Below are positions 25,916 through 35,061 of a DNA stretch of 64,000 nt, in pieces. The DNA is taken from NCBI RefSeq assembly GCF_020172085.1, contig NZ_JAIVAT010000008.1:186001-250000 (forward strand), read 5' to 3'. A program made the position numbers and the translations under genes. Below the pieces are notes generated by a model that was not told the origin of the DNA, made no database searches, and worked only from the letters and a program-made list of their open reading frames with translations. Within the stretch, counting starts at the first letter, position 1. Each line of letters starts with the position of its first letter. The stretch is from Rossellomorea aquimaris. Its GTDB lineage: Bacteria > Bacillota > Bacilli > Bacillales > Bacillaceae_B.

Positions 25916-28900
25916 TTACATATTACGTCGGTACTGTCCGCCTACTTCGTAAAGGGCACGGGTGATTTGTCCAAGGCTTGCGACTTTTACCGTTTCCATC
26001 AGCTCTTCGAAGATATTGCCTCCACCGACGGCTGCCTGCTTCAATCGGTTCAGGGCTTCTTCTGTTTGATCTTTGTGCTGAGATTGGAAGTCACGCAGAT
26101 TATGAATCTGAGTTTCTTTCTCTTCTTTCGTTGCTCGGGCCAGCTCCATGCTGTCCATTTGTTCCTCAGAAGGAGGATTTGGATTCAGGTAGGTGTTCAC
26201 TCCCACGATCGGGAGCTCACCGGAATGCTTCTTCATTTCGTAGTACATGGATTCTTCCTGGATTTTCCCTCGTTGATATTGGGTTTCCATTGATCCAAGT
26301 ACTCCGCCACGGTCATTTAAGCGGTCGAATTCAGTCAGCACCATTTCCTCCACGAGATCCGTCAGCTCTTCGACAATGAATGAACCTTGAAGCGGATTTT
26401 CGTTTTTGGATAATCCGTGTTCTTTTGTGATGATCATCTGGATGGCCATGGCACGGCGAACGGATTCTTCCGTCGGCGTTGTGATCGCTTCATCATAGGC
26501 GTTTGTATGCAGGGAGTTACAGTTATCCTGCAACGCCATCAAGGCTTGAAGCGTTGTACGAATATCATTGAAATCAATCTCCTGAGCATGAAGAGAACGT
26601 CCGGATGTTTGAATGTGATACTTCAACTTCTGACTGCGTTCGTTCGCACCATATTTATCTCGCATCACCGTAGACCAGATGCGGCGCGCTACACGTCCGA
26701 TCACTGTATACTCGGGATCTAAACCGTTCGAGAAGAAGAACGATAAGTTTGGCGCGAAAGCATTGATGTCCATTCCACGGCTTAAGTAGTACTCTACGTA
26801 CGTAAATCCATTCGCTAGTGTGAAGGCAAGCTGCGAAATCGGGTTCGCCCCCGCTTCGGCGATATGATAGCCGGAAATCGAAACAGAATAATAGTTTCGT
26901 ACTTTGTGATCGATGAAGTACTGCTGGATGTCACCCATCATGCGAAGTGCGAATTCAGTTGAGAAGATACATGTGTTTTGGCCCTGATCTTCTTTTAAAA
27001 TATCTGCCTGCACCGTTCCACGGACAACTTGAAGTGTTTGTTCCTTCACTTCCACATATTCTTCGACTGTGAGTACGCGGCCAAGCTCTTCTTCTTTCAT
27101 GCGGATCTGCTGATCGATGGCTGTATTCATATACATCGCAAGAATGATCGGTGCCGGACCGTTGATCGTCATGGAAACCGACGTAGACGGCGCGCACAGG
27201 TCAAACCCTGCATACAGCTTTTTCATATCTTCCAGCGTACAGATGCTCACGCCGCTTTCCCCTACTTTTCCGTAGATGTCCGGACGGTGATCCGGATCTT
27301 CACCGTATAACGTGACAGAATCAAATGCCGTACTCAGGCGTTTTGCATCATCATCCTTCGACAGGTAGTGGAATCGGCGGTTCGTCCGTTCAGGTGTCCC
27401 TTCTCCGGCAAACTGACGCTTCGGATCTTCCCCTTTTCGTTTAAAAGGAAATACGCCTGCTGTATAAGGGAATGAACCTGGTACATTCTCTTTGTAAACC
27501 CAATCCAGAATCTGACCGTAGTCTTTGTATTTTGGAAGAGATACTTTCGGGATGTCCAGTCCGGATAAACTCTTCGTCTTTAATTCCGTGACGATTTCCC
27601 TATCACGGATTTTCGTGATGAACTGATCCTTGCTGTACGTTTCTTTGAGGTTATCCCATTTTTGTAAAATCTGTTTCGACTCAGCTGTTAGTTTATTTTC
27701 GACTTCTTCTTTTAACGTTTGAAGGGATGTGACGATCCCGTCATTCGTTTCTTTCTCATTGACCGCTTCGATGGCCCCTTCAAGCTGGAACATCCGACGT
27801 GCCAAATCCACCTGCTCTTCGGCTTTTTTATGATAATTGCGAACCGTTTCGGCAATTTCACGAAGATAGTAACGGCGATTGTTTGGAATGATCACGTTTT
27901 GCTTTTCTACATCGACGTTTTTAGAAAAGCCCGTTTCCCAATCCAGTTCCATCTTTTTATTCACGGTTTCGATGATAGCCGCAAACAGGGCGTTCGTCCC
28001 GGGATCATTGAACTGACTGGCAATCGTGCCGTATACTGGCATGTCATCAAGGTCTTTATCGAATAGCATATGACTGCGCTGATACTGCTTCTGCACTTGG
28101 CGTCTCGCATCCTCCGAGCCTTTGCGTTCGAATTTATTGATGACGATCAGGTCGGCGAAATCGATCATATCGATTTTCTCAAGCTGGGACGGGGCACCGA
28201 ATTCACTCGTCATGACGTACATGGACATATCACAGATTTCAGCGATTTCCGCATCTCCCTGCCCGATTCCGCTCGTTTCCACGACGATCAGATCATACCC
28301 TGCCGCCTTCACGACATTGATCGCGTCCTTGATCGCAAGTGAAAGCTCCGTTTTCGACCCACGAGTAGCAAGGCTTCGCATGTAAACACGCGGATTGAAG
28401 ATCGCATTCATACGGATCCGGTCACCTAACAGGGCACCGCCCGTTTTTTGTTTCGTGGGATCGATGGATAGAATCGCGATTTTCTTTTCAGGAAGTTCAT
28501 TGATAAAACGGCGGATCAGCTCATCCGTCAATGAACTCTTCCCTGCTCCACCTGTTCCTGTAATCCCTAATACCGGCACTTTTTTGGCCAAGTTTTTAAT
28601 CTCGGAAAAAACGGTTTGGGCTGTAGCCGCGACTTCTTCATTGGCCCCGACTTGGTACTCGGCAAGTGAAATCAGCTTCGAAACCGTGTTCACATTTCCA
28701 GTCGAAAGCTTTTCAACTTCTTGATTCACGCTTCCCTTGATGGTCGGGAAATCACATTCCTCGATCATCTTATTTATCATGCCTTGAAGACCCTGCGTAC
28801 GTCCGTCTTCAGGCGAAAAGATGCGGGCGATCCCGTATTCGTGAAGTTCCTTGATTTCACGTGGGATGATCACCCCGCCGCCTCCGCCATAAATGCGGAT

Positions 28901-29182
28901 GTGGGATGCCCCTCTTTCTTTTAAAAGATCGTACATATATTTGAAGTATTCGACGTGTCCGCCCTGATAAGATGAAATCGCAATCCCCTGAACATCTTCT
29001 TGAATAGCAGCATTGACAACTTCTTCTACAGAACGGTTATGTCCCAAGTGGATGACTTCCGCCCCACTTGCCTGGATAATCCGACGCATTATGTTGATCG
29101 ACGCATCATGCCCGTCAAACAGGCTCGACGCCGTGACAAAACGAACATGGTGCTTTGGTTTATAAATCTCAACCGTGCTCAT
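25916..29182 (-). CDS. icmF: Fused isobutyryl-CoA mutase IcmF
   Basis: Adenosylcobalamin enzyme interconverting isobutyryl-CoA and n-butyryl-CoA (often also isovaleryl/pivalyl-CoA) with its own G-protein chaperone. The 1088-residue protein shows the fused layout: B12 domain at 1-145 with the base-off cobalamin motif D23-G-H-D-A-S (His25), MeaI-like GTPase with P-loop G-T-G-G-A-G-K-S (208-215) and N-K-F-E near 340, then the mutase TIM barrel and partner region from about 560. Last gene of the fatty-acid cluster; its ATG overlaps the tetR stop by 4 bp. It links branched-chain acyl-CoA to beta-oxidation. Confidence 0.95.
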   Translation of the reverse strand: MSTVEIYKPKHHVRFVTASSLFDGHDASINIMRRIIQASGAEVIHLGHNRSVEEVVNAAIQEDVQGIAISSYQGGHVEYFKYMYDLLKERGASHIRIYGGGGGVIIPREIKELHEYGIARIFSPEDGRTQGLQGMINKMIEECDFPTIKGSVNQEVEKLSTGNVNTVSKLISLAEYQVGANEEVAATAQTVFSEIKNLAKKVPVLGITGTGGAGKSSLTDELIRRFINELPEKKIAILSIDPTKQKTGGALLGDRIRMNAIFNPRVYMRSLATRGSKTELSLAIKDAINVVKAAGYDLIVVETSGIGQGDAEIAEICDMSMYVMTSEFGAPSQLEKIDMIDFADLIVINKFERKGSEDARRQVQKQYQRSHMLFDKDLDDMPVYGTIASQFNDPGTNALFAAIIETVNKKMELDWETGFSKNVDVEKQNVIIPNNRRYYLREIAETVRNYHKKAEEQVDLARRMFQLEGAIEAVNEKETNDGIVTSLQTLKEEVENKLTAESKQILQKWDNLKETYSKDQFITKIRDREIVTELKTKSLSGLDIPKVSLPKYKDYGQILDWVYKENVPGSFPYTAGVFPFKRKGEDPKRQFAGEGTPERTNRRFHYLSKDDDAKRLSTAFDSVTLYGEDPDHRPDIYGKVGESGVSICTLEDMKKLYAGFDLCAPSTSVSMTINGPAPIILAMYMNTAIDQQIRMKEEELGRVLTVEEYVEVKEQTLQVVRGTVQADILKEDQGQNTCIFSTEFALRMMGDIQQYFIDHKVRNYYSVSISGYHIAEAGANPISQLAFTLANGFTYVEYYLSRGMDINAFAPNLSFFFSNGLDPEYTVIGRVARRIWSTVMRDKYGANERSQKLKYHIQTSGRSLHAQEIDFNDIRTTLQALMALQDNCNSLHTNAYDEAITTPTEESVRRAMAIQMIITKEHGLSKNENPLQGSFIVEELTDLVEEMVLTEFDRLNDRGGVLGSMETQYQRGKIQEESMYYEMKKHSGELPIVGVNTYLNPNPPSEEQMDSMELARATKEEKETQIHNLRDFQSQHKDQTEEALNRLKQAAVGGGNIFEELMETVKVASLGQITRALYEVGGQYRRNM

Positions 29183-29832
29183 ACTACTCCCCCTGTTCTC
29201 CCTTGTTTTTCAAATCCGATGATTCCTGTAAAAAGCAGCTCGATTTGAAGATCGATGTATTCCTCAAGCGTAAATCGCTTCTGCATCGCCCAGCGACGGA
29301 ATCCCCACATCTGTCCCTGAACGAAAACATTTTGAGCCAGCATGTGGCTTTGATTACCATCAAGATCCAGTTTCCCGCTTTCCACGCAGCCTTTGATCAG
29401 GTCTTCCACCATCCCGACCATTTCAAGCTCCTTGCGCAGGACATATGGAAGGGCGTCCTTTGAGAGTGATTTCGCTTCCTGATACATGACAAGAACTTCA
29501 TCCTGCATCCGGTCCATCACCTTGAAGTAATGGGCGATGCCGAGCCGTAAGCTCTCAATCGTCCCTTTTCCCACATCCAGCTCCTCAAGCTCCAATCGAA
29601 CCTGCTCATAAATGCTGTCACACACTAAATACAGTACATCTTCCTTTGTTCGTATATATTCATACAGCGTTCCGATACTGAATCCGGCGGCCTTTGCGAT
29701 CTCTCTAGTCGTGGTGCGATGAAACCCTTTTTGTTTAAACAGAGAGACGGCCCCACGAATCATCTGATCACGCCGCTTTTCCACCAAACGCTCATCCTTA
29801 ACCGAAGCATGAACTTCCCTCTTCTTATTCAA
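29179..29832 (-). CDS. TetR/AcrR-family regulator of the acyl-CoA cluster
   Basis: A 217-residue regulator with an N-terminal TetR helix-turn-helix (about 20-66: M-I-R-G-A-V-S-L-F...[19 protein letters not shown]) and a helical ligand domain, like FadR/YsiA-type acyl-CoA sensors. Translationally coupled to icmF (ATGA overlap). The annotated TTG start has only a weak GGCGG upstream, so the exact N terminus is open. Likely targets are the palindromes at 37281-37294 and 34833-34846; this is inference from context. Confidence 0.85.
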   Translation of the reverse strand: MNKKREVHASVKDERLVEKRRDQMIRGAVSLFKQKGFHRTTTREIAKAAGFSIGTLYEYIRTKEDVLYLVCDSIYEQVRLELEELDVGKGTIESLRLGIAHYFKVMDRMQDEVLVMYQEAKSLSKDALPYVLRKELEMVGMVEDLIKGCVESGKLDLDGNQSHMLAQNVFVQGQMWGFRRWAMQKRFTLEEYIDLQIELLFTGIIGFEKQGRTGGVV

Positions 29833-29937
29833 AACAATCGACCGCCTTTATATTCCGTTTCTCCCATTGACCCCTAACCTCTAATCTAACTGCTTCATCC
29901 CCCAACGAAGCAATCAGAACTCTATCTCTATATCAAT

Positions 29938-30025
29938 TCATACCGGGCCTGGCACCCTCAAGCAGCCGTGACACAAACCCCTTTACGCCACGAAACATGC
30001 AGAAATCCTTCGGGTGCATGACACG
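29938..30025 (+). repeat. Element R, copy 1 (downstream of acyl-CoA dehydrogenase 1)
   Basis: TTCATACCGGGCCTGGCACC...ACAAACCCCTTTACGCCACG...TTCGGGTGCATGACACG is clearly homologous to 31229-31312. The ends (CCGGG..TGGCAC / GGTGC.TGACACG) are loosely complementary. It lies in the 233-bp gap between acd1 and tetR. Confidence 0.8.
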
Positions 30026-30065
30026 CGTCAGGACTTTCAAGAAAATCTTCTTTAAAATCAATCCC

Positions 30066-31205
30066 TTACTTCGTCACCATCCGCGAAATAACCAATCTCT
30101 GAATCTCCTGCGTCCCCTCATAAATCTGAGTGATTTTCGCATCACGCATATAACGCTCTACCGGATAATCCTTCGTATAGCCATATCCACCAAAGATTTG
30201 AACCGCTTCTGTCGTTACTTTCATCGCTGTATCCCCGGCCATCAGCTTCGACATCGCCGATTCTTTTCCGTATGGAAGCCCTTCAGACTCCAACCACGCA
30301 GCTTGGTAGGTTAATAGACGGGAAGCTTCGATGGAAGTAGCCATATCCGCGATCTTGAATGAAATCCCCTGGTTCGCTGCAATCGGCTTACCGAACTGCT
30401 CACGCTCTTTGGCATAATCGACCGACGCATCAAGGGCCCCTTGAGCAATCCCGACAGCTTGAGCGGCAATTCCGTTACGGCCGCCATCAAGAGTCATCAT
30501 GGCAATCTTGAATCCGTCGCCTTCATTGCCAAGCATGTTCTCTTTTGGCACCTTGCAGTCTTCAAATACAATCTCAGTCGTTGGCGATGAACGGATACCG
30601 AGCTTCTTCTCTTTCTTCCCTACCGAGAACCCTTCAAAGCCTGCCTCTACAATGAACGCACTCGTTCCACGCTGGCGCTGGGAAGGATCAGTTAATGCAA
30701 ACACGATATACGTATCAGCAATTCCACCGTTTGTAATGAAAATTTTAGAACCGTTCAATACATAATGATCGCCTTCTAATCGAGCGGTCGTCTTCATACC
30801 GCCGGCGTCAGATCCTGAACCTGGCTCTGTCAGACCATAAGCACCGATTTTCTCACCTTGAGCCATCGGGCGAAGATATTTCTGCTTTTGTTCTTCGGTA
30901 CCGAATTTGTAAACCGGCCATCCTGCAAGCGATGTATGAGCTGAAAGCGTAACTCCCGTGGACGCACACACCCTTGATAGCTCTTCAACGGCGATACAGT
31001 ACGCGAGATAGTCACTGCCGATCCCGCCGTATTCTTCCGGCCAAGGTATCCCCGTCAGTCCAAGCTCTGCCATCTTCTTGAATATATCCATATCAAAGCG
31101 CTCTTCCTCATCACGCTCAGCAGCAGTCGGAGCCACCTCATTCCGCGCGAAATCACGCACCATCTTCCGTATCATTTCATGCTCTTCCGATAATTTAAAA
31201 TTCAT
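30066..31205 (-). CDS. acdA: Acyl-CoA dehydrogenase (paralog 1)
   Basis: FAD-dependent acyl-CoA dehydrogenase, first oxidation of beta-oxidation, passing electrons to ETF. The 379-residue protein has the usual three domains: N-terminal helices (1-120), a beta domain with [11 protein letters not shown] (about 124-134) and W/T-like I-F-I-T-N-G, then C-terminal helices with the catalytic Glu in [10 protein letters not shown] (about 364) and [15 protein letters not shown] precedes the ATG. It is bracketed by two copies of element R. Substrate chain length cannot be told from sequence. Confidence 0.93.
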   Translation of the reverse strand: MNFKLSEEHEMIRKMVRDFARNEVAPTAAERDEEERFDMDIFKKMAELGLTGIPWPEEYGGIGSDYLAYCIAVEELSRVCASTGVTLSAHTSLAGWPVYKFGTEEQKQKYLRPMAQGEKIGAYGLTEPGSGSDAGGMKTTARLEGDHYVLNGSKIFITNGGIADTYIVFALTDPSQRQRGTSAFIVEAGFEGFSVGKKEKKLGIRSSPTTEIVFEDCKVPKENMLGNEGDGFKIAMMTLDGGRNGIAAQAVGIAQGALDASVDYAKEREQFGKPIAANQGISFKIADMATSIEASRLLTYQAAWLESEGLPYGKESAMSKLMAGDTAMKVTTEAVQIFGGYGYTKDYPVERYMRDAKITQIYEGTQEIQRLVISRMVTK

Positions 31206-31228
31206 CTCAACTTCCTCCTCATATCTAC

Positions 31229-31312
31229 TTCATACCGGGTCCGGCAACCTCAAAAAGCAGCAAACCCCTTTACACCACGAAACACCTCAGTATATATCGG
31301 GTGCCTGACACG
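31229..31312 (+). repeat. Element R, copy 2 (between the two acyl-CoA dehydrogenase genes)
   Basis: TTCATACCGGGTCCGGCAACC...CAAACCCCTTTACACCACG...ATCGGGTGCCTGACACG, homologous along its length to 29938-30025 and in the same orientation. It lies in the 147-bp gap between the two acd genes. Confidence 0.8.
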
Positions 31313-31352
31313 CTAAGAATAAGTGCTCTGCGACACCCTTGCTAGATTTCAA

Positions 31353-32489
31353 TTACACCAACAAATTCTTCCCGATCACCATCCGCTGAATCTCACTCGT
31401 ACCCTCATAAATCTCCGTCACTTTCGCGTCACGGAACAAGCGCTCAACCGGATATTCCTTCGTGTAGCCATATCCGCCATACACCTGGATCGCCTCCGTC
31501 GACACTTCAACCGCTGTTTTCGAAGCAAACAGCTTTGCCATACTGGCTTCTTTCCCGCAGGAATTGTTATTTGTACGAAGATTCGCCGCACGGTACACAA
31601 GAAGCTTAGCTCCTTCAACGGCCGTCGCCATATCCGCCAGCTTAAAGCCGATTCCCTGCTGAGCGGCAATCGGTTTGCCAAACTGCACACGTTCTTTGGC
31701 ATAAGCCGTTGAATAGTCAAATGCTGCTTCAGCGATTCCCAGTGCCTGTGCTGCAATTCCGATTCGACCGACATCAAGATTGGCCATCGCGATTTTGAAG
31801 CCTTCCCCTTCTTCACCGAGGAGGTTTTCAGCAGGTACTTTCATATCTTCAAAGGTCAACTGAACGGTCCGGGAACCGTGAAGACCCATCTTATGTTCAT
31901 CTTTCCCGATCACAAGCCCTGGTGTATCCTTCTCTACGATGAAGGCAGACACCCCGCGGCTTCCTTTTGTCGGATCCGTTGTGGCAAAAACAATATACGT
32001 ATCTGCCTCACCGCCGTTGGTGATAAAAACTTTCGATCCGTTCACCACATAGTGATCTCCCCGCTTCTCAGCACGGGATTTGAGGCTCTTTGCATCAGAT
32101 CCTGCACTCGGCTCTGTCAGGCAGAAAGCACCCAGGTATTCTCCCGACGCAAGTTTAGGAAGGTACTTTTGTTTCTGCTCCTCGTTTCCGAAATAAAGGA
32201 TCGGGTTGGTTCCCACCGACGTATGGACAGATAGGATGACCCCGATGGTGGCACTTACTTTCGACAGCTCGTGAATCGCAATGATATACGAAGTGAAATC
32301 CATCTCCGAACCGCCATATTTCTCAGGGGTCGTGATCCCCATCAAACCAAGCTCAGCCATTTTTTTCAGGATTTCTCTCGGGAATTCTCCCTCTTCCATT
32401 TTTTCTATAAACGGCTGAATTTCCGTTTCAGCAAAATCCCTGACCATTTTCCTCATCATCTGCTGCTCTTCCGTGAATCGTAACTCCAT
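31353..32489 (-). CDS. Acyl-CoA dehydrogenase (paralog 2)
   Basis: A second FAD acyl-CoA dehydrogenase of 378 residues with A-F-C-L-T-E-P-S-A-G-S-D (about 122-133), V-F-I-T-N-G-G and the catalytic Glu in I-Y-E-G-T-S-E-I-Q-R (about 363). It resembles paralog 1 but is well diverged, so the duplication is old; a short- or branched-chain (butyryl/isobutyryl) preference would fit icmF but is not proven. GGGGGGAAA precedes the ATG. It follows the hydroxyacyl-CoA dehydrogenase gene by 23 bp, in one transcription unit. Confidence 0.93.
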   Translation of the reverse strand: MELRFTEEQQMMRKMVRDFAETEIQPFIEKMEEGEFPREILKKMAELGLMGITTPEKYGGSEMDFTSYIIAIHELSKVSATIGVILSVHTSVGTNPILYFGNEEQKQKYLPKLASGEYLGAFCLTEPSAGSDAKSLKSRAEKRGDHYVVNGSKVFITNGGEADTYIVFATTDPTKGSRGVSAFIVEKDTPGLVIGKDEHKMGLHGSRTVQLTFEDMKVPAENLLGEEGEGFKIAMANLDVGRIGIAAQALGIAEAAFDYSTAYAKERVQFGKPIAAQQGIGFKLADMATAVEGAKLLVYRAANLRTNNNSCGKEASMAKLFASKTAVEVSTEAIQVYGGYGYTKEYPVERLFRDAKVTEIYEGTSEIQRMVIGKNLLV

Positions 32490-32512
32490 GACTGTTTCCC
32501 CCCTGATGTTCG

Positions 32513-33364
32513 TTATTCGTACGAATAGAAACCGCGGCCTGTTTTCTTACCCAGCCAGCCGGCCTTCACATATTTTCTAAGCAGTGGACACGGGCGGTAT
32601 TTATCATCACCGAAGCCTTCGTGCAGTGTTTCCATGATGTATAGGCAAGTATCGAGTCCGATGAAGTCAGCTAACGTAAGAGGTCCCATCGGGTGATTCA
32701 TACCGAGCTTCATCACTTCGTCAATTGCTTCTTTGCTCGCCACTCCTTCATACAGGGTGTAGATCGCTTCATTGATCATCGGCATCAAAATACGGTTTGA
32801 CACGAATCCAGGGAAATCTTCCACTTCCACCGGCACTTTATTAAGGGACTTCGTCATGTCTTCAATCACCTGATACACTTCATCCGTCGTCGCCAATCCA
32901 CGGATGATCTCCACAAGCTTCATCACGGGTACCGGATTCATGAAATGCATCCCGATCACTTGCTTCGGACGCTTCGTCGCTGCAGCGATTTCCGTGATTG
33001 GAAGGGATGACGTATTAGAAGCAAGGATTGTATGCTCCGGCGTAATTTCATCTAGTTGAGCAAAAATTTTCGTTTTGATGTCCATATTTTCAACGGCCGC
33101 TTCAATGACGATATCAACCTGCTTGGCATCGTGGATATCCGTTGAAGCCTTCAGGCGGTTCAACGTGGCTGTCTTATCTTCTTCCGTCATTCTCCCTTTT
33201 TCAACGGAACGCGTCAGGTTCTTCGTGATGACGCCCATTCCCTTTTGAACAAACTCTTCTTTCAAATCGTTCAGATACACATTGAATCCAGCTTGAGCAC
33301 ATACCTGTGCAATTCCGGAGCCCATTTGACCTGCACCGATGACCATTACGTTTTTGATGTTCAT
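32513..33364 (-). CDS. 3-hydroxybutyryl-CoA dehydrogenase
   Basis: NAD-dependent oxidation of 3-hydroxyacyl-CoA to 3-ketoacyl-CoA. The 283-residue protein has the Rossmann motif V-I-G-A-G-Q-M-G-S-G-I-A (about 8-19), the catalytic His in M-H-F-M-N-P-V-P (about 140) with Glu nearby, and the C-terminal dimer domain with H-P-M-G-P-L-T-L-A-D. It is the mmgB/hbd type. GGGGAGAAC precedes the ATG. Next gene upstream is a thiolase, so these two complete the last steps of short-chain beta-oxidation. Confidence 0.94.
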   Translation of the reverse strand: MNIKNVMVIGAGQMGSGIAQVCAQAGFNVYLNDLKEEFVQKGMGVITKNLTRSVEKGRMTEEDKTATLNRLKASTDIHDAKQVDIVIEAAVENMDIKTKIFAQLDEITPEHTILASNTSSLPITEIAAATKRPKQVIGMHFMNPVPVMKLVEIIRGLATTDEVYQVIEDMTKSLNKVPVEVEDFPGFVSNRILMPMINEAIYTLYEGVASKEAIDEVMKLGMNHPMGPLTLADFIGLDTCLYIMETLHEGFGDDKYRPCPLLRKYVKAGWLGKKTGRGFYSYE

Positions 33365-33481
33365 TTTGTTCTCCCCTTTGCTATGGTTAACACTAGTAAT
33401 CTAGTTGGTTTGGTTTTGCGTTTTGTATTCAGCTGCTGATTTTGTGGTTTTTTCAGTTGCTGAACCTATCACGGTAATTAC

Positions 33482-33545
33482 TGTACCTGGTACAATCCAT
33501 TCATTTTGTACCAGGTACAAAACTGTTCATTTGTACCTGGTACAA
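33482..33545. repeat. Three copies of the palindrome TTGTACCWGGTACAA
   Basis: TGTACC-T/A-GGTACAA occurs at 33482-33495, 33507-33520 and 33532-33545, spaced exactly 25 bp. The centre alternates T, A, T. The array fills the gap between the thiolase stop and the 3-hydroxybutyryl-CoA dehydrogenase start. It could be operator sites, or a small repeat able to fold into hairpins. Confidence 0.85.
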
Positions 33546-33558
33546 CCACTCAATCCTC

Positions 33559-34752
33559 CTACTGCTTTGCCACCTCAATCATAATCGCATCCCCTTGACC
33601 GCCTCCGCTGCAGATCGAGGCAATTCCGATGCCTCCGCCGCGGCGTTTCAGCTCGTATGCCAGGGTCAGGATGATACGCGCTCCACTTGCTCCAATCGGA
33701 TGACCGAGGGCAACCGCTCCACCGTTTACGTTGACTTTTTCAGGATCCAGTCCGGCGATTTTCCCGCTGGTCAATGCAACCGCAGCAAATGCCTCGTTAA
33801 TTTCAAACAGATCGATTTCTTCCAGTGATTTCCCGGTTTTCTTGAGAAGCTCATTGATGACCAGTCCCGGTGTTTGCGGGAAGTCTTTTGCTTCGACAGC
33901 AATCGCTGTGTGACCAAGGATCGTCGCTAGCGGCTGTTTTCCTTCTTTCATTGCTCTTTCTTCGCTCATCAATACCATGGCAGCCGCTCCGTCGTTGACT
34001 CCTGGTGCGTTTCCTGCCGTGATCGTCCCTTCTGAACCGAAGACAGGACCTAATTTAGCCAGCGCCTCGATGGACGTTTCTTTCCTTGGTGCTTCATCTT
34101 TATCGACGATGACAGGATTGCCTTTACGCTGTGGCACCTCAACGGCGACGATTTCTTCACCGAGTACGCCTTCTTCCGTTGCTTTCACTGCAAGCTGATG
34201 GCTTCTGAGTGACCATTGATCCTGTTCTTCCCTTGATAGTTCGAATTCTTTCGCTGTTTCGTTTCCGTACGTTCCCATGTGGACGTTGTTGAAGCTGCAC
34301 GTCAGTCCGTCGTGAACCATCAGGTCCTTTACTTGTGAGTCGCCCATTTTGAATCCCCAGCGCGCTTTCGGCAGGATGTAAGGAGCGTTGGACATGGACT
34401 CCATTCCACCTGCCACGATCACTTCGCCGTCGCCTGCACGGATGATCTGGTCTCCCAGTGTGACGCTCCGCATTCCAGAAGCACACACTTTATTGATCGT
34501 TTCCGTTTTGACATTCCACGGTAATCCCGCATGGCGTGAGGCTTGACGTGAAGGGATTTGCCCCTGGCCGCCTTGTAAAACCGATCCTAGGATGACTTCT
34601 TCCACTTCTTCTCCGCTTACGCCTGCACGTTTCAACGCTTCCTTCACGGCGAATCCGCCAAGCTCTGAAGCTGTAAAACTGCTGAGACTTCCTCCAAATT
34701 TTCCAAAAGGCGTTCTAGCTCCATCTAAAATAACCGTTTTTCCCATCTCCAT
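33559..34752 (-). CDS. Acetyl-CoA C-acetyltransferase (thiolase)
   Basis: Thiolase of 397 residues cleaving or forming acetoacetyl-CoA/3-ketoacyl-CoA. Nucleophile Cys in N-K-V-C-A-S-G-M-R (about 90), E-I-N-E-A-F-A...[14 protein letters not shown] (His about 352) and the second Cys in S-I-C-S-G-G-G (about 382) are in place. AAAGGAG lies 4 nt before the first ATG and 10 nt before an ATG two codons later; the latter may be the true start. It opens the block thiolase-hydroxyacyl dehydrogenase-acd-acd-tetR-icmF. A palindrome at 34833-34846 lies upstream. Confidence 0.94.
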   Translation of the reverse strand: MEMGKTVILDGARTPFGKFGGSLSSFTASELGGFAVKEALKRAGVSGEEVEEVILGSVLQGGQGQIPSRQASRHAGLPWNVKTETINKVCASGMRSVTLGDQIIRAGDGEVIVAGGMESMSNAPYILPKARWGFKMGDSQVKDLMVHDGLTCSFNNVHMGTYGNETAKEFELSREEQDQWSLRSHQLAVKATEEGVLGEEIVAVEVPQRKGNPVIVDKDEAPRKETSIEALAKLGPVFGSEGTITAGNAPGVNDGAAAMVLMSEERAMKEGKQPLATILGHTAIAVEAKDFPQTPGLVINELLKKTGKSLEEIDLFEINEAFAAVALTSGKIAGLDPEKVNVNGGAVALGHPIGASGARIILTLAYELKRRGGGIGIASICSGGGQGDAIMIEVAKQ

Positions 34753-34832
34753 CGCTCTCCTTTATATGGGTTACATTCGACAAATTGTATACGCTTTCAA
34801 TTAACATTAAAAAATTTTGACTGACTTTCGAC

Positions 34833-34846
34833 TGAACGCTCGCTCA
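34833..34846. promoter_or_regulatory. TetR/FadR-like palindrome upstream of the thiolase gene
   Basis: TGAACG-CT-CGCTCA has 5 of 6 arm positions complementary, about 80 bp upstream of the thiolase start. It resembles the TGAATG-AG-CATTCA palindrome before fadF. Candidate operator for the cluster's TetR regulator. Confidence 0.45.
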
Positions 34847-34981
34847 ACTAATTCTCACAAGAGAAGGGACAATTTTTGTCCCCAATATATCTCTATTGTA
34901 CTTCATATTGAGTGTGAGCGCACCCGATTTTTTAGAAAGTTTTTATTTTTCCATCAAATTTATTATTGTAGAAAAACAATA

Positions 34982-35019
34982 GGAGTGAAACGCAATAGAG
35001 GCTATTTTGTTTCACTCCT
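34982..35019 (-). terminator. Terminator after fadF
   Basis: GGAGTGAAAC / GTTTCACTCC, a 10-bp perfect outer stem with inner TAG/CTA pairing, minus-strand tail TATTGTTTTTC. It suggests fadF is a separate transcription unit from the thiolase operon. Confidence 0.7.
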
Positions 35020-35061
35020 GAATGTTCACTTCAATTCATTATTGGATCAATAATATTCTTT

